NCBI GenBank assembly: GCA_903885165.1
Contig: CAISHO010000032.1
Coordinates: 1-33,653, forward strand
From: an uncultured Nitrosomonadales bacterium
Lineage (GTDB): Bacteria > Pseudomonadota > Gammaproteobacteria > Burkholderiales > Gallionellaceae
Reading direction: 5' to 3'
Length of the DNA: 33,653 bases
Positions 1-8,291 of the stretch are shown one piece after another. The position numbers and the translations under genes were made by a program. How positions within the stretch are numbered: the first letter of the stretch is position 1; the number at the start of each line of letters is the position of its first letter. The notes beneath the pieces are model-generated. The model did not search any database, was not told the origin of the DNA, and worked only from the letters and a program-made list of their open reading frames with translations.

Positions 1-182
1 CCTTTGTGGGCGGTCGCTGGTATACCTTCGATGCGACCCAATCCGAGCCTAAAGGCGGACGCGTGACCGTCGCCTATGGACGCGATGCCGCCGACGTGGC
101 CATATTCAATCAATTCGGACCGGCTTTATATCCCCGCGAGATGTCAGTTAGTGTAGAAGTGCTGGACAGCGCGCCCGAGTGA
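1..182 (+). CDS. Transglutaminase-like family protein, C-terminal part
   Basis: The window opens inside this gene. Reading from base 3, about 59 residues run to a TGA at 180-182. The visible part has WYTFDAT, where the Asp is the likely third member of a Cys-His-Asp triad, followed by [14 protein letters not shown]. Both are typical of the end of bacterial transglutaminase-like cysteine proteases. The catalytic Cys and His lie outside the window. The stop overlaps the start of the next gene (TGATG), and that gene belongs to the same superfamily, so the two are probably a translationally coupled pair. Members of this superfamily are often paired or sit next to circularly permuted ATP-grasp genes. 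The partner and substrate cannot be told from here. Confidence 0.75.
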   Translation, partial: FVGGRWYTFDATQSEPKGGRVTVAYGRDAADVAIFNQFGPALYPREMSVSVEVLDSAPE

Positions 183-1033
183 TGCAGAGACTGCGCATAC
201 AACACCTGACGGAATATCACTTCTCGGCTCAGGTCACGCTCAATCAACACCGCCTGTTGCTGCGCCCGCGCGAAGGCCACGACGTGCGTATTGAATCGTC
301 CAAACTACGCATTTCGCCCGACTACGAAATCAAATGGCAACGCGATGTATTCGATAATTCGCTGGCGCTGGTGAACTTCCGTACCCGCAGCGATAAACTC
401 ATCATCGCCAGCGAGGTCGTTATCCAGCATTACGCTCCGGCGCCTTTTGATTTTCTGCTGGAAAGCTATGCGGTGAATTTTCCCTTCAACTATCCGACCA
501 GCGAGCAAATCGATCTGGCCGCCTTTCAGCAACTGATTTTCGTGGCGGATCAATTCGTCATACGGGAATGGTTACAACAACAGGATTTGCAAGGGATGGA
601 GACTTTTGCCCTGCTGGTCAAACTCAATCAGCTCATCAGCCGCCAATTTCGCTATCAAATCAGAGAAGAGCCCGGCGTTCAATCTCCCGCTCAAACGATC
701 ACAAGGCAGAGCGGATCTTGCCGGGATTACGCGACGCTGTTCATTGAGGCATGTCGCAGTTTAGGGTTTGCCTGTCGCTTTGTCAGCGGTTACTTACATG
801 CGCCAGCGACCGAGGTCGGGGGTGCCACGACCCATGCCTGGGTGGAGATTTACCTGCCCGGTTCCGGCTGGAAAGGCTTCGACCCCACTTCCGGCGAAGT
901 CACCGGCAACCGGCATATTGCAGTGGCGGTGGCAAGAAATCCCGAATCCGTTCCACCTGTTTCCGGCAGCTTTATCGGTGCCGGGGCTCCGCTGATGAAA
1001 GTGAACGTACAAGTCAATCTGCTAATCGGTTGA
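182..1033 (+). CDS. Transglutaminase-like cysteine peptidase with N-terminal beta domain
   Basis: This 283-aa protein has the two-part layout of bacterial transglutaminase-like proteins. Residues 1 to about 90 form a beta-rich N-terminal domain (opening [18 protein letters not shown], with RLLLRPREGHD). A papain-like core follows with SGSCRDYATLF (Cys about 180), THAWVEIYLPGSGW (His about 218) and GFDPTSG (Asp about 234), so the Cys-His-Asp triad looks complete. I chose the ATG at 182 because it overlaps the preceding stop as TGATG. A GTG one codon earlier is possible. No signal peptide or membrane segment is visible, so it is probably cytoplasmic. The family includes peptidases and amide-forming enzymes, and the substrate cannot be predicted. 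It is probably in one operon with the gene before it. Confidence 0.85.
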   Translation: MQRLRIQHLTEYHFSAQVTLNQHRLLLRPREGHDVRIESSKLRISPDYEIKWQRDVFDNSLALVNFRTRSDKLIIASEVVIQHYAPAPFDFLLESYAVNFPFNYPTSEQIDLAAFQQLIFVADQFVIREWLQQQDLQGMETFALLVKLNQLISRQFRYQIREEPGVQSPAQTITRQSGSCRDYATLFIEACRSLGFACRFVSGYLHAPATEVGGATTHAWVEIYLPGSGWKGFDPTSGEVTGNRHIAVAVARNPESVPPVSGSFIGAGAPLMKVNVQVNLLIG

Positions 1034-1114
1034 TCGTGCAATAATCACAGTGGCCATAGGCCAAAATCATCATTTGAGTAAATAAGTCTTTTAATACACC
1101 ACCAAATCAAAACG

Positions 1115-1612
1115 ATGAAACCGTTAGCCCAACTTCATATCGACATAGACGATCGCGTGCAATCCATCCTGACGGAGCGCACCGACTGGCTGTGCGGAAA
1201 AGGATGCGACGGCTGTTGCCGGCAGCTCGCCCGCGTCCCGCAACTCACCATCGCCGAGTGGGACTTGTTGCGGGAGGGGTTAACGGAACTGGCACCGGAA
1301 CAACTCGAAGAAATTGCAAAACGCATGGCTGCCCAGACCTTGTCGCGCCCCGTCACTTGTCCCCTGCTAGACTTGTCTACCGGCGCCTGTCCCGTCTATC
1401 TTCATCGACCTGTGGCATGCCGCACCTACGGTTTTTACGTACAGCGCGATCTGGGACTTTATTGCCACGACATAGAATCTAAAGTAACCGATGGCGCGCT
1501 ATCTGACGTGGTGTGGGGCAATCACGACGCCATAGATCAGCGACTCGCAGCCCTTGGCAAAAGTCGCCCCTTAACCGACTGGTTTGCCGAGTGGATAGCG
1601 GAAAATTCTTGA
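1115..1612 (+). CDS. YkgJ-type cysteine-cluster protein
   Basis: This 165-aa protein carries the conserved cysteines of the YkgJ family, thought to bind zinc or an Fe-S cluster. An N-terminal group CGKGCDGCC spans residues 27-35. A second group follows with CPLLDLSTGACPVYLHRPVACRTYGF at about 101-126 and a final YCHD. The RPVACRTYGF block is the most diagnostic part. It lies 81 bases after the transglutaminase gene on the same strand and may be co-transcribed with it. No signal peptide or membrane segment is visible. The family has no settled biochemical role, so only the metal-binding assignment is made. About 190 bases with no recognisable feature follow before the convergent HxlR gene. Confidence 0.8.
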   Translation: MKPLAQLHIDIDDRVQSILTERTDWLCGKGCDGCCRQLARVPQLTIAEWDLLREGLTELAPEQLEEIAKRMAAQTLSRPVTCPLLDLSTGACPVYLHRPVACRTYGFYVQRDLGLYCHDIESKVTDGALSDVVWGNHDAIDQRLAALGKSRPLTDWFAEWIAENS

Positions 1613-1805
1613 GAAAGCCATTGTCTTCACAATGATTGTAATAACGACGCCGTTAGCAAGCATTGAGTTTCAATATTTTGATAAGACGCAGCGAGTTGTT
1701 CAAGATCGACAGGTAGCACATACAAATGCATATCTTTCCGGCCTAGTCATAAATTATCCTTAACAATCAGACAGAAAATCGAGGATACTCTCTCGCGCAT
1801 TTTAT

Positions 1806-2141
1806 TTAACTTGCTATTTCGCCCTGAAGTTTTTCCAACTCATCCAGAACGCGGATGAATTTTTTTCCGAATGGGGTAACCACGTACTCCACACGCGGAG
1901 GCACCTCATTGAAGGCGATGCGCTCAACAATGCCAAACTCCACGTTTTTACGCAGGCATTCATTGAGCACTTTTGTTGTTAAACCCTCAACGTTACGAAC
2001 CATTTCACCGGGCCGATTGATGTTATTTGCAAGAAGTGCGTAAACCGTAAGTGACCATTTACAGCCACAAATGGTCTCAACCATTCGCGCGCTCCGTTCT
2101 GGAGCAGATTTTCTGGAAAATAATTTCTCTTTACTATTCAT
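1806..2141 (-). CDS. HxlR family winged-helix transcriptional regulator
   Basis: This 111-aa protein has the typical size and order of HxlR regulators. A Cys-containing GCKWSLTVYALL segment lies at about residues 25-38. A recognition region reads RPGEMVRNVEGLTTKVLNECLRKN, and the wing reads VPPRVEYVVTPFGKKF. Members bind DNA as dimers and often sense redox or electrophile stress through cysteines. The two cysteines at the start of helix 1 (CGCKW) would suit that, but sensing is inference. It is divergent from a short-chain dehydrogenase 107 bases away, a common arrangement in which the regulator controls both genes from the shared intergenic region. Confidence 0.85.
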   Translation of the reverse strand: MNSKEKLFSRKSAPERSARMVETICGCKWSLTVYALLANNINRPGEMVRNVEGLTTKVLNECLRKNVEFGIVERIAFNEVPPRVEYVVTPFGKKFIRVLDELEKLQGEIAS

Positions 2142-2156
2142 TAAGATGTACCGACA

Positions 2157-2171
2157 AGTAACTACCGTACT
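2157..2171. promoter_or_regulatory. Possible HxlR operator in divergent intergenic region
   Basis: The bases AGTAACTACCGTACT form an inverted repeat with AGTA and TACT arms around a 7-base centre, 15 bases from the HxlR start codon. Short GTAC or AGTA half-sites are typical of HxlR-type operators, and the position between the divergent genes is right. The arms are only 4 bases, so chance is not excluded. A separate perfect hairpin (CCCGCTT, TTC loop, AAGCGGG, 2180-2196) lies in the probable 5' leader of the dehydrogenase gene and has no U-tract. Confidence 0.3.
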
Positions 2172-2248
2172 AATTTGTGCCCGCTTTTCAAGCGGGTGCA
2201 GTTCTTCATAGACTATGTCACATTACTACTACCTGTGGAGATAACCTT

Positions 2249-3016
2249 ATGAAAAACGTCACCCAACCCTTAGCCCTTATCGTGGGCGGTTCCAGCGGAA
2301 TGGGTCTTGCAACCGCGAGACTCTTGTTGGAGCGTAACATAACAACTGTGCTTGTTGGTAATTCAGCAGACAAGCTGGAAGCGGCAAAGCACGAGCTATT
2401 GACATTTGGCAATGTTGAAACCATTCAAGCTAATCTGTACCAAGCAAATGATGTACAGCGCATTGCTGAATTTGCCGAAAACCATGGTCGCCACATCAAA
2501 TACCTGGTCAATGCGGCGGGCTACTTCAAGCCCACACCATTCTTGGAGCATACGCACAAGGACTATGACACTTACCTGGATTTGAACCGCGCTGCCTTTT
2601 TTATTTCACAAGCTGTAGCAAAAAACATGGCGTCCAACGGCGGAGGCTCGATTGTGCATATTGGATCAATGTGGGCAAAACAAGCCATTAAGGCAACGCC
2701 TTCATCTGCCTATTCGATGGCGAAGGCCGGATTGCACTCTCTCACGCAACACATGGCGATGGAATTGGCCGAGCACCATATTCGTGTAAACGCGGTTTCA
2801 CCCGCCGTGGTTAAAACCCCGATTTACAAGGCATTCATTGACCCGGGGAAACTTGACGAAGCCCTAGCCTCATTCAACAGCTTTCATCCGATTGGAAGGA
2901 TAGGCACACCCGAGGACGTGGCAAAAGTTATTACCTTCTTGCTTGGCGATGATGCGAGTTGGGTAACTGGCGCAATTTGGGATGTTGATGGTGGCGTTAT
3001 GGCTGGACGTAACTAA
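2249..3016 (+). CDS. Short-chain dehydrogenase/reductase (SDR)
   Basis: This 255-aa protein is a classical SDR. The nucleotide-binding motif is GGSSGMG near residues 13-19. NAAGYF precedes the active site, then GSMWAK with the catalytic Ser, and YSMAK with the Tyr and Lys of the catalytic triad. The C-terminal block [34 protein letters not shown] is a textbook SDR ending. The ATG at 2249 is chosen because GTGGAG lies just upstream and the protein then begins right at the first beta strand. An in-frame extension to 2177 would add an unconserved leader. The substrate is unknown. Divergence from an HxlR regulator suggests inducible expression, perhaps by a reactive carbonyl or quinone. Confidence 0.88.
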   Translation: MKNVTQPLALIVGGSSGMGLATARLLLERNITTVLVGNSADKLEAAKHELLTFGNVETIQANLYQANDVQRIAEFAENHGRHIKYLVNAAGYFKPTPFLEHTHKDYDTYLDLNRAAFFISQAVAKNMASNGGGSIVHIGSMWAKQAIKATPSSAYSMAKAGLHSLTQHMAMELAEHHIRVNAVSPAVVKTPIYKAFIDPGKLDEALASFNSFHPIGRIGTPEDVAKVITFLLGDDASWVTGAIWDVDGGVMAGRN

Positions 3017-3411
3017 AGATGCTAAGGACGGTCGGCTGGCTTCCAGCCACCGCGTTACTTCACGTTGCCTAATGCAAAACAGCTCTTTACGGTTCTCAAT
3101 AATAGGCGGTTTCTACACGCCAGACATTCTACACTCCAGTGGCCGGTTCTGTATCAAACACGCAACTCAAGCTCCGCCCCGTGACGGACTGTTGATGGCA
3201 CACATCAGAAATACGCCTTGTGACATTGCCCGCCAAATTGCGGATACACGGAGCAACCTATCGATTAACTATCATCTTGAAGAGACAGGCCACTATTACC
3301 AACTCTGAGTCAGTGGCGCGATAGACCAAACGATTCGCATCTGTTCAATAAGCTGAACAGCTATAAGTTAGATTATTACTTATCGCAAGGCAAAAATGCT
3401 GTGTACTGGTT
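3017..3411. other. Intergenic region with a hairpin after the SDR gene
   Basis: About 395 bases without a convincing gene. An open frame overlapping the SDR 3' end runs to 3308, but its product resembles no family I know. A strong stem-loop at 3029-3052 (GGCTGG, CTT loop, CCAGCC, extended outward by CGGT and ACCG with one bulged base) starts 13 bases after the SDR stop. It could stabilise or end the transcript, but it lacks a U-run, so I do not call it an intrinsic terminator. Confidence 0.4.
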
Positions 3412-4353
3412 TCAGACCGAGTAAGGATAGGCAACCCAACTGCGTATCAACGCGACTTCCGTATCCGGCAGGTAGTTGAATCCTGCATCCAGATCGCGCA
3501 CCACGGCATAGACGATTTTAGGCGGCGTAATTGTCCCTGCAACCAGATGAAAATACCAGGCGGAAATATATCCAGCCGCGCGGTCAAACGCCTGCAACTG
3601 TGCGGACATATCCACCCCTGAAGCCTCTTGATTCCACTGAAACGACTTGAGTTCGCGTGCATGACGCGACACCAGTGAGGCTGAGACCACCGGATTGCGG
3701 TATCTGTCCTGATGTTCACGCAGCGCAACGATCCAGTGATCAGAAAAATGCCCGCGCACTGCCGCACTGCTGTGTGACCAGTCGGCAAGCAGACGAGGCA
3801 AGCCGCCATTGCGCCCGTCTGCAAAAGAAATGCGAGCGACAATCTGGCGCATATCGATCAGGCGGCGAAAACGATAACACGGCGCGCCGACCGGCTGCGC
3901 ATCGATCAGTGCGGGCAAAACAGGTTCGATCATTTCCTGAATATCATCAGGTAAATGGTCAGGATCGATCAATTGGCGATCGAGTACTTCCTGCAACTCC
4001 TCCACTTCCAGTTGCAAGAAATCAGCAGGCGCAGGACCATAGGCCGCGACCAGATAATGCGTGCGTCCGGTGTGACGCGTCACCAGCAAACCCTGATTTG
4101 CGTAACGCTCCAGCAACAGGCCGATGTCATCCTCTTGCGTCTTCACCCAGGCGTCCACTGTTTCCGCGATGCGCGTACCGTCCGCTGCGATCACCCCGCC
4201 CTGCCGGTACCAGCCGCCACGGCTCAAAGCTATTTTGAAGGTACAATCGGGCAAGATTCGTCCGGCAATTCCCAGCAACGCACTGTGATGCGGGCGTGGC
4301 GAAATTTTCTCGATATCGGCAGCCAGGCGCTTCATCGTTTCATCATTAATCAT
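3412..4353 (-). CDS. Unrecognised 313-aa protein coupled to the LRV gene
   Basis: I do not recognise this protein. It is soluble-looking, with no signal peptide, no membrane segment and no cysteine-cluster motif. Visible landmarks are GGWYRQGGVIAADG near the N-terminus, an acidic stretch around DPDHLPDDIQEMIEPVLP, and a C-terminal tail ending in RSWVAYPYSV. I place the start at 4353 (MINDETMKRL) because this ATG overlaps the end of the upstream LRV frame by eight bases (ATGATTAA), implying translational coupling. A start eight codons earlier is also open. Its only context clue is this coupling to an Fe-S/LRV gene of the type found near nitrogen-fixation genes, with a molybdate transporter upstream. 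Unlike its partner, it shows no break. Confidence 0.65.
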   Translation of the reverse strand: MINDETMKRLAADIEKISPRPHHSALLGIAGRILPDCTFKIALSRGGWYRQGGVIAADGTRIAETVDAWVKTQEDDIGLLLERYANQGLLVTRHTGRTHYLVAAYGPAPADFLQLEVEELQEVLDRQLIDPDHLPDDIQEMIEPVLPALIDAQPVGAPCYRFRRLIDMRQIVARISFADGRNGGLPRLLADWSHSSAAVRGHFSDHWIVALREHQDRYRNPVVSASLVSRHARELKSFQWNQEASGVDMSAQLQAFDRAAGYISAWYFHLVAGTITPPKIVYAVVRDLDAGFNYLPDTEVALIRSWVAYPYSV

Positions 4354-4893
4354 GTCTCGTCCTCTTGCAAAAACCATTCAAACGGTGATACACCGCCTCA
4401 CGCACATCCGGCTCAGCATCGTCCACTAATTCGGCGATCGCGTCCAGCGGTGCGTGCATAACGGCTTCCAGACGCACCAGCCAATCCGCATCCGCCTGCA
4501 TTAGGGCAGCATCGTCAGGCAACATATGTGCGGCAGCAATACGGCGCACCCCGGCATCCTCATCTCCTGCCATCCGTCTCAAGCTAAAAGACGGCAAGCG
4601 TCTCGCCACGACACGACGCACCACCTCGTCACTATCCTTGGGCATCGATTACACCGCATCGAGTGGCGCATAACGCGCGGCAATCGCCCGTCGCTCCCAA
4701 AAAAGTCGTTCAGACAGCCTTCAGCAAACTCCCGATTGCGGCGTAAAAAACGGTCGATCTGCCTTCCGCTTTGCACAATCAGACAAACGTCGCCCGGCAC
4801 ACAACCGCCACTTACCAGCAGTGTGTCGCGATGCACGCAGCGCGTACAATCCGCCATTCTCACATCAACCGGGGTAATCGATTGAGCAACCAT
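4346..4893 (-). pseudogene. 4Fe-4S cluster / leucine-rich-variant (LRV) repeat protein, broken by frameshift and stop
   Basis: Two overlapping frames add up to one LRV protein. The N-terminal frame (from the ATG at 4893, preceded by GGAGG) has DCTRC and GGCVPGDVC, the cysteines of the LRV 4Fe-4S domain, then NREFAEGCLNDFF. A six-base A run at 4699-4704 marks a frameshift. In the next frame the family sequence resumes as WERRAIAARYAPLDAV, then meets a TAA at 4649-4651. It reads on as SMPKDSDEVVRRVVARRLP and further repeats of the type RRMAGDEDAGVRRIAAAHMLP down to 4346. TAA is one change away from TTA, so a point nonsense mutation is likely. Proteins of this type are known from the nif region of Azotobacter. 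Alternatively, the six-base run is a sequencing error, but that would not remove the TAA. Confidence 0.7.
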
Positions 4894-5088
4894 CCCATCC
4901 TCCGCCATATCTCCATCTTCCGTTGCTTATCACCCGTCTTAACAGCAACCATCATGCCATCAGAGATATAATTTCATCCATTTGATTTTATTCATAAATT
5001 TTTTATCACTTAAGGCACGGGGATATATACGTAACAACGAAATGGCTGTTATGTCGCAAACACAACTATAGGTTACGTGGGAAATAGG

Positions 5089-5535
5089 CTAAACGAGCGT
5101 TTTGCGCAACACCGTCATATGTGACGGTTCGAAACCCAGTTTTCCGTAAAAATTCAGCGCGGCGCGGTTATCGCAATCGGCCAGCAGCGTGACGCGTGTC
5201 ATTTTTTGTTCACGCGCCCAATCCAGTACATGATTAACCAGTTGTCGGCCAAACCCCCTGCCCCGATATTCAGATCGCACGATGACATCTTCGAGCAACA
5301 GCACCCGCCCGCCTTCCGCCGTGCTGACGGTGATCAGCGCGTTGGCCATACCGACGATCTGCGCGCCGTCACGCAAGACAAACAATTGCCCGCAGGCCGG
5401 GTTTTCCAGAATCAGCGTCAAGCCCTGCAACTGTTTGTCGCGGTCGGGGTGAAAATCGCTTTCCAGCGTAAACAACTCTTCCAGTAAAACCGCCATTTGC
5501 GGCAAATCGCTTGCGGCGCCGAAATCGATATTCAT
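5089..5535 (-). CDS. GNAT family N-acetyltransferase
   Basis: This 148-aa protein is a GCN5-related acetyltransferase. The acetyl-CoA pyrophosphate-binding motif A reads RSEYRGRGFGRQLVNHVL (Q/RxxGxG/A type), preceded by strand LLLEDVIV and followed by RVTLLADCDNRAALNFYGKLGFE, the usual motif B with its Asn and Tyr. The start codon overlaps the modC stop as ATGA, so the gene is translationally coupled as the last member of the modABC operon. The acceptor substrate is unknown. A link with molybdate metabolism is suggested only by position. About 180 bases without a gene separate it from the LRV remnant downstream. Confidence 0.85.
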   Translation of the reverse strand: MNIDFGAASDLPQMAVLLEELFTLESDFHPDRDKQLQGLTLILENPACGQLFVLRDGAQIVGMANALITVSTAEGGRVLLLEDVIVRSEYRGRGFGRQLVNHVLDWAREQKMTRVTLLADCDNRAALNFYGKLGFEPSHMTVLRKTLV

Positions 5536-6605
5536 GCCATCAGTGCTACGCTCTTGACCTGCGCGTAGACCTCCATGCCCACGGACAGCGCCAGCAGATC
5601 GCGTGAACGGCGCGTGATGCGCGAGAGCAGCATCGCATCAATGCCCACCTTCATACGCACAATCACCTTATCCGGCCTCTCATCACAGATCTCTTCGATG
5701 CGCGCATTCAGGATATTGTTGATGCTGGAGCCATGCGGCGCTTGTGTGGCAATGCTAACATCGCGCGCCAGAACACGGGCGCGCACGCGTGTGCCAAACG
5801 GTTGTTCAACCCGGCTCACCCAAAGGCTGCCGACTTCGAAATCCAGCCGGGTAAGATGATAGGTCTCGTCCTGCTGCGCCACGGTAGCCTCTATCACCGC
5901 GCCTGCATCATCGAAATGTGCCGTCGGTAAATCAAGGCGGGATAAAGTCTCGCGCAACGCGCCGCTGGCAATCACTCGCCCCTGTTCTATCAGCACCAGA
6001 TGATCGGCCAGTCTCACCACCTCATCCATCGAGTGGCTGACGTAGAGCACGGGAATATCGAGTTCCAGGTGCAGGCGTTCCAGATAAGGCAGTATCTCCT
6101 GTTTACTGCGGGTGTCGAGCGCGGAGAGCGGCTCGTCCATCAACAGGATGCGCGGGCTAGTCAATAGCGCACGGCCAATCGCGACGCGCTGGCGCTCACC
6201 GCCTGATAGTTTTGCAGGATCGCCGCGTTCGATGAGATGACTCAGACCAAGCCACTCCACTACCTGCTCCAGCGGAACCTTACGCTCAGCGGGTGCGATG
6301 CGCTTGTATCCATACTCCAGATTGGCGCGCACTGACAGATGCGTAAACAGGCTGGCTTCCTGAAATACGAAGCCTAACGGACGCTGATGCACAGGCAAAA
6401 ACGTCGTCTTATCCTGCCAAATTTCACCGTTCATGCTGAGCGTGCCACTCGCGCGCTCAAGGCCCGCGATGCAACGCAGCAAGGTAGTCTTGCCCGAACC
6501 CGAAGGGCCGAACAAGGCCGTGACGCCCGACGCTGGCGCACTGAAATCGGCATCCAGTGCAAAGCCATCGCGTTTTAACGAAAACTGCGCGTTGATCTGG
6601 CTCAT
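5532..6605 (-). CDS. modC: Molybdate ABC transporter ATP-binding protein ModC
   Basis: This 357-aa protein is the ATPase of the high-affinity molybdate importer. The ATPase domain shows Walker [10 protein letters not shown] (residues 33-41), a Q-loop FVFQEASLF, the signature [15 protein letters not shown], Walker [12 protein letters not shown], and the switch His in YVSHSMDEV. After about residue 230 comes a C-terminal extension ending in a TOBE-type domain ([13 protein letters not shown] to QVKSVALMA) that binds oxyanion in this family. The length and domain order match ModC, and its place with ModA and ModB leaves little doubt. The start overlaps the modB stop by four bases, and its own stop overlaps the GNAT start. 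No modE regulator gene lies in the window. Confidence 0.95.
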   Translation of the reverse strand: MSQINAQFSLKRDGFALDADFSAPASGVTALFGPSGSGKTTLLRCIAGLERASGTLSMNGEIWQDKTTFLPVHQRPLGFVFQEASLFTHLSVRANLEYGYKRIAPAERKVPLEQVVEWLGLSHLIERGDPAKLSGGERQRVAIGRALLTSPRILLMDEPLSALDTRSKQEILPYLERLHLELDIPVLYVSHSMDEVVRLADHLVLIEQGRVIASGALRETLSRLDLPTAHFDDAGAVIEATVAQQDETYHLTRLDFEVGSLWVSRVEQPFGTRVRARVLARDVSIATQAPHGSSINNILNARIEEICDERPDKVIVRMKVGIDAMLLSRITRRSRDLLALSVGMEVYAQVKSVALMA

Positions 6606-7282
6606 ACTTTCGCAACCTTACCGCCCGCCAGATAAAGCGCCAGCAACACCATAAAGGAAAACAACACCATGCCGCCCGCCAGCACGTGCGCCGATGCGTA
6701 TTCCATTGCCTCAACGTGACTGTAAATGGCGACCGACAGCACGCGAGTCTCGCCGGGTATATTGCCGCCCAGCATCAACACCACGCCGAATTCACCGACC
6801 GTATGCGCGAAGGCGAGTATGCTCGCGGTGATAAAGCCCGGGCGTGCCAGCGGCAGCGCCACGCTGAAAAACTGGTCCCATACTCCGGCACGCAGGGTGG
6901 CCGCTACTTCCAGCGGTCGACGGCCGATAGACTCGAAGGCGCTCTGTATCGGCTGTACGGCGAATGGCATAGAAAACAATACCGAACCTATCACCAGACC
7001 GGCGAAGGTAAACGGCAAGCGGCCTAGATTCAGGGATGTGGTCAACTCCCCCACCGCGCCGTGCGGCCCCATCAGCAACAGCAAATAAAACCCCAGCACG
7101 GTGGGAGGGATCACCAGCGGCAAGGCGACCACCGCCGCCACCGGGCCCTTATACCACTTTCGACTGTTTGCCAGCCACCAGGCCAGCGGCGTGGCAATCA
7201 ACAGCAACAGTACCGTGGTGACGCTCGCCAGTTTGAGCGTCAGCCAGACCGATTGCAGATCTTCAGGTGCTAACTGGAACAT
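6602..7282 (-). CDS. modB: Molybdate ABC transporter permease ModB
   Basis: This 226-aa inner-membrane protein has about five hydrophobic segments, starting with [19 protein letters not shown]. It contains the binding-protein-dependent permease region around [53 protein letters not shown], whose EAA-type loop contacts ModC. This last block is highly typical of ModB and CysT-like permeases. It sits between modA and modC with one-base and four-base overlaps, so the three are translated together. It forms the transmembrane channel through which ModA-delivered molybdate enters. Confidence 0.95.
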   Translation of the reverse strand: MFQLAPEDLQSVWLTLKLASVTTVLLLLIATPLAWWLANSRKWYKGPVAAVVALPLVIPPTVLGFYLLLLMGPHGAVGELTTSLNLGRLPFTFAGLVIGSVLFSMPFAVQPIQSAFESIGRRPLEVAATLRAGVWDQFFSVALPLARPGFITASILAFAHTVGEFGVVLMLGGNIPGETRVLSVAIYSHVEAMEYASAHVLAGGMVLFSFMVLLALYLAGGKVAKV

Positions 7283-8031
7283 CAGGGCAACTCATAGCCG
7301 AAGCTGCGTATGATTTCTGCCGCCTTTTTGCTCTTCAGATAAGTCATCAGGGCTCGCGCGGCAGCCGGGTCTTTAGCCGCTTTCAACTGCACCGCGCTCT
7401 GACGTATCGGGCTATACAGATTCGACGGCACCAGCCACGATGAACCCTCGGTCACTTTGCCGTCTTTATAAACTTGCGACAGCGCGACAAATCCCAGTTC
7501 TGCATTGCCGGTAGCGGCGAACTGATAGGTCTGAGTAATATTTTCACCGGTCACCAGTTTGCCCTGTACGCTGTTCCACAACCCCAGTTTTTCCAGCGTT
7601 TCCTTCGCGGCCAGACCATAGGGCGCCAGTTTAGGATCGGCATAGGCTAACTTGTTAAAGTTGCCCTTACCCAATACGGATCCTTTTGCATCGACCAGAC
7701 CCGGCTGCGCGCTCCACAACACCAGTTTGCCTAAGGCATAAACGAAACTGGAATTAGCTACCGCCAGCCCATCCTGTTCCAGACGCTGCGGGTTAGTCTC
7801 ATCAGCCGAAAGAAATACATCGAAGGGCGCACCGCTGGCAATCTGTGCGTAAAACTTACCGCTGGCCCCCGGACTAAGTTTAAGCGTATGTCCGCTTTGC
7901 TGCTGAAACGCCACCGCAATGCGCTCCATCGGTGCGGCAAAATTCGATGCAACCGCAACCCGAACTTCTCCCGCATACACCTCTACACTCATCAAACCCA
8001 GCAACAGCAAGGTAGCCATCGAAATACGCAT
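7282..8031 (-). CDS. modA: Molybdate-binding periplasmic protein ModA
   Basis: This 249-aa protein has an N-terminal signal peptide ([20 protein letters not shown], cleavage likely before GEV). The mature part starts with [20 protein letters not shown] and contains [23 protein letters not shown], the oxyanion-binding segment of the ModA family. [25 protein letters not shown], also conserved, comes later. It captures molybdate (possibly tungstate) in the periplasm and hands it to ModB/ModC. It is the first gene of modA-modB-modC-GNAT. GGGAG lies 6 bases before the ATG as ribosome binding site. A run of five AGTAAT repeats lies upstream. Molybdenum demand could come from nitrogenase or any Mo-cofactor enzyme. 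Confidence 0.95.
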   Translation of the reverse strand: MRISMATLLLLGLMSVEVYAGEVRVAVASNFAAPMERIAVAFQQQSGHTLKLSPGASGKFYAQIASGAPFDVFLSADETNPQRLEQDGLAVANSSFVYALGKLVLWSAQPGLVDAKGSVLGKGNFNKLAYADPKLAPYGLAAKETLEKLGLWNSVQGKLVTGENITQTYQFAATGNAELGFVALSQVYKDGKVTEGSSWLVPSNLYSPIRQSAVQLKAAKDPAAARALMTYLKSKKAAEIIRSFGYELP

Positions 8032-8070
8032 ATCAACTCCCGTCAGAATAGTTGCATGATAACAAGCAAT

Positions 8071-8125
8071 ACAGTAATTACAGTAATCAGCAGTAATCAG
8101 AGGGAGTAATCAGGAGTAATCAGGG
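8071..8125. repeat. Five AGTAAT repeats phased at about 10 bases upstream of modA
   Basis: AGTAAT occurs at 8073, 8083, 8093, 8105 and 8115, most copies being part of CAGTAATCAG or GAGTAATCAG. The spacing of 10, 10, 12 and 10 bases puts the copies on roughly one face of the helix. The tract lies 40-95 bases upstream of the modA start, where an activator or repressor could act, and overlaps the 3' end of the small gene 8097-8291. It may equally be a simple slippage repeat. Confidence 0.55.
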
Positions 8126-8291
8126 ACAGACCACGGTTTTTAGTCGCTGAAACGCAATGATCGCCTAAAAACACCCATGCAAAAATAATAATAGACAAAG
8201 ATGTAATGATTTGCGCGTTACGCCAAAATTTTACTTGTGAACGCAAATAGACATTTTCAGCTTGTAACTGCTGAACTTGTAAATTCTTCAT
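8097..8291 (-). CDS. Small coiled-coil membrane protein, unknown
   Basis: This 64-aa protein is not one I recognise. It starts MKNLQVQQLQAENVYLRSQV, a leucine-heptad pattern fitting a short coiled coil. One hydrophobic segment follows (AQIITSLSIIIFAWVFLG, about residues 27-44), then a short polar tail. Its ATG is preceded by AAGGGAGTAAAA, a strong ribosome binding site, which is the main reason to accept it. It overlaps the 3' end of the broken Mrr-type gene by 35 bases on the same strand, suggesting coupling. Its last codons lie inside the AGTAAT repeat tract, so the C-terminus may be recently acquired. Confidence 0.5.
   Translation of the reverse strand: MKNLQVQQLQAENVYLRSQVKFWRNAQIITSLSIIIFAWVFLGDHCVSATKNRGLSLITPDYSL

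Noticed and set aside
2982-3308. 108-codon frame overlapping the end of the SDR gene
   Set aside because: Overlaps a certain gene, contains the post-SDR hairpin, and shows no family signal.
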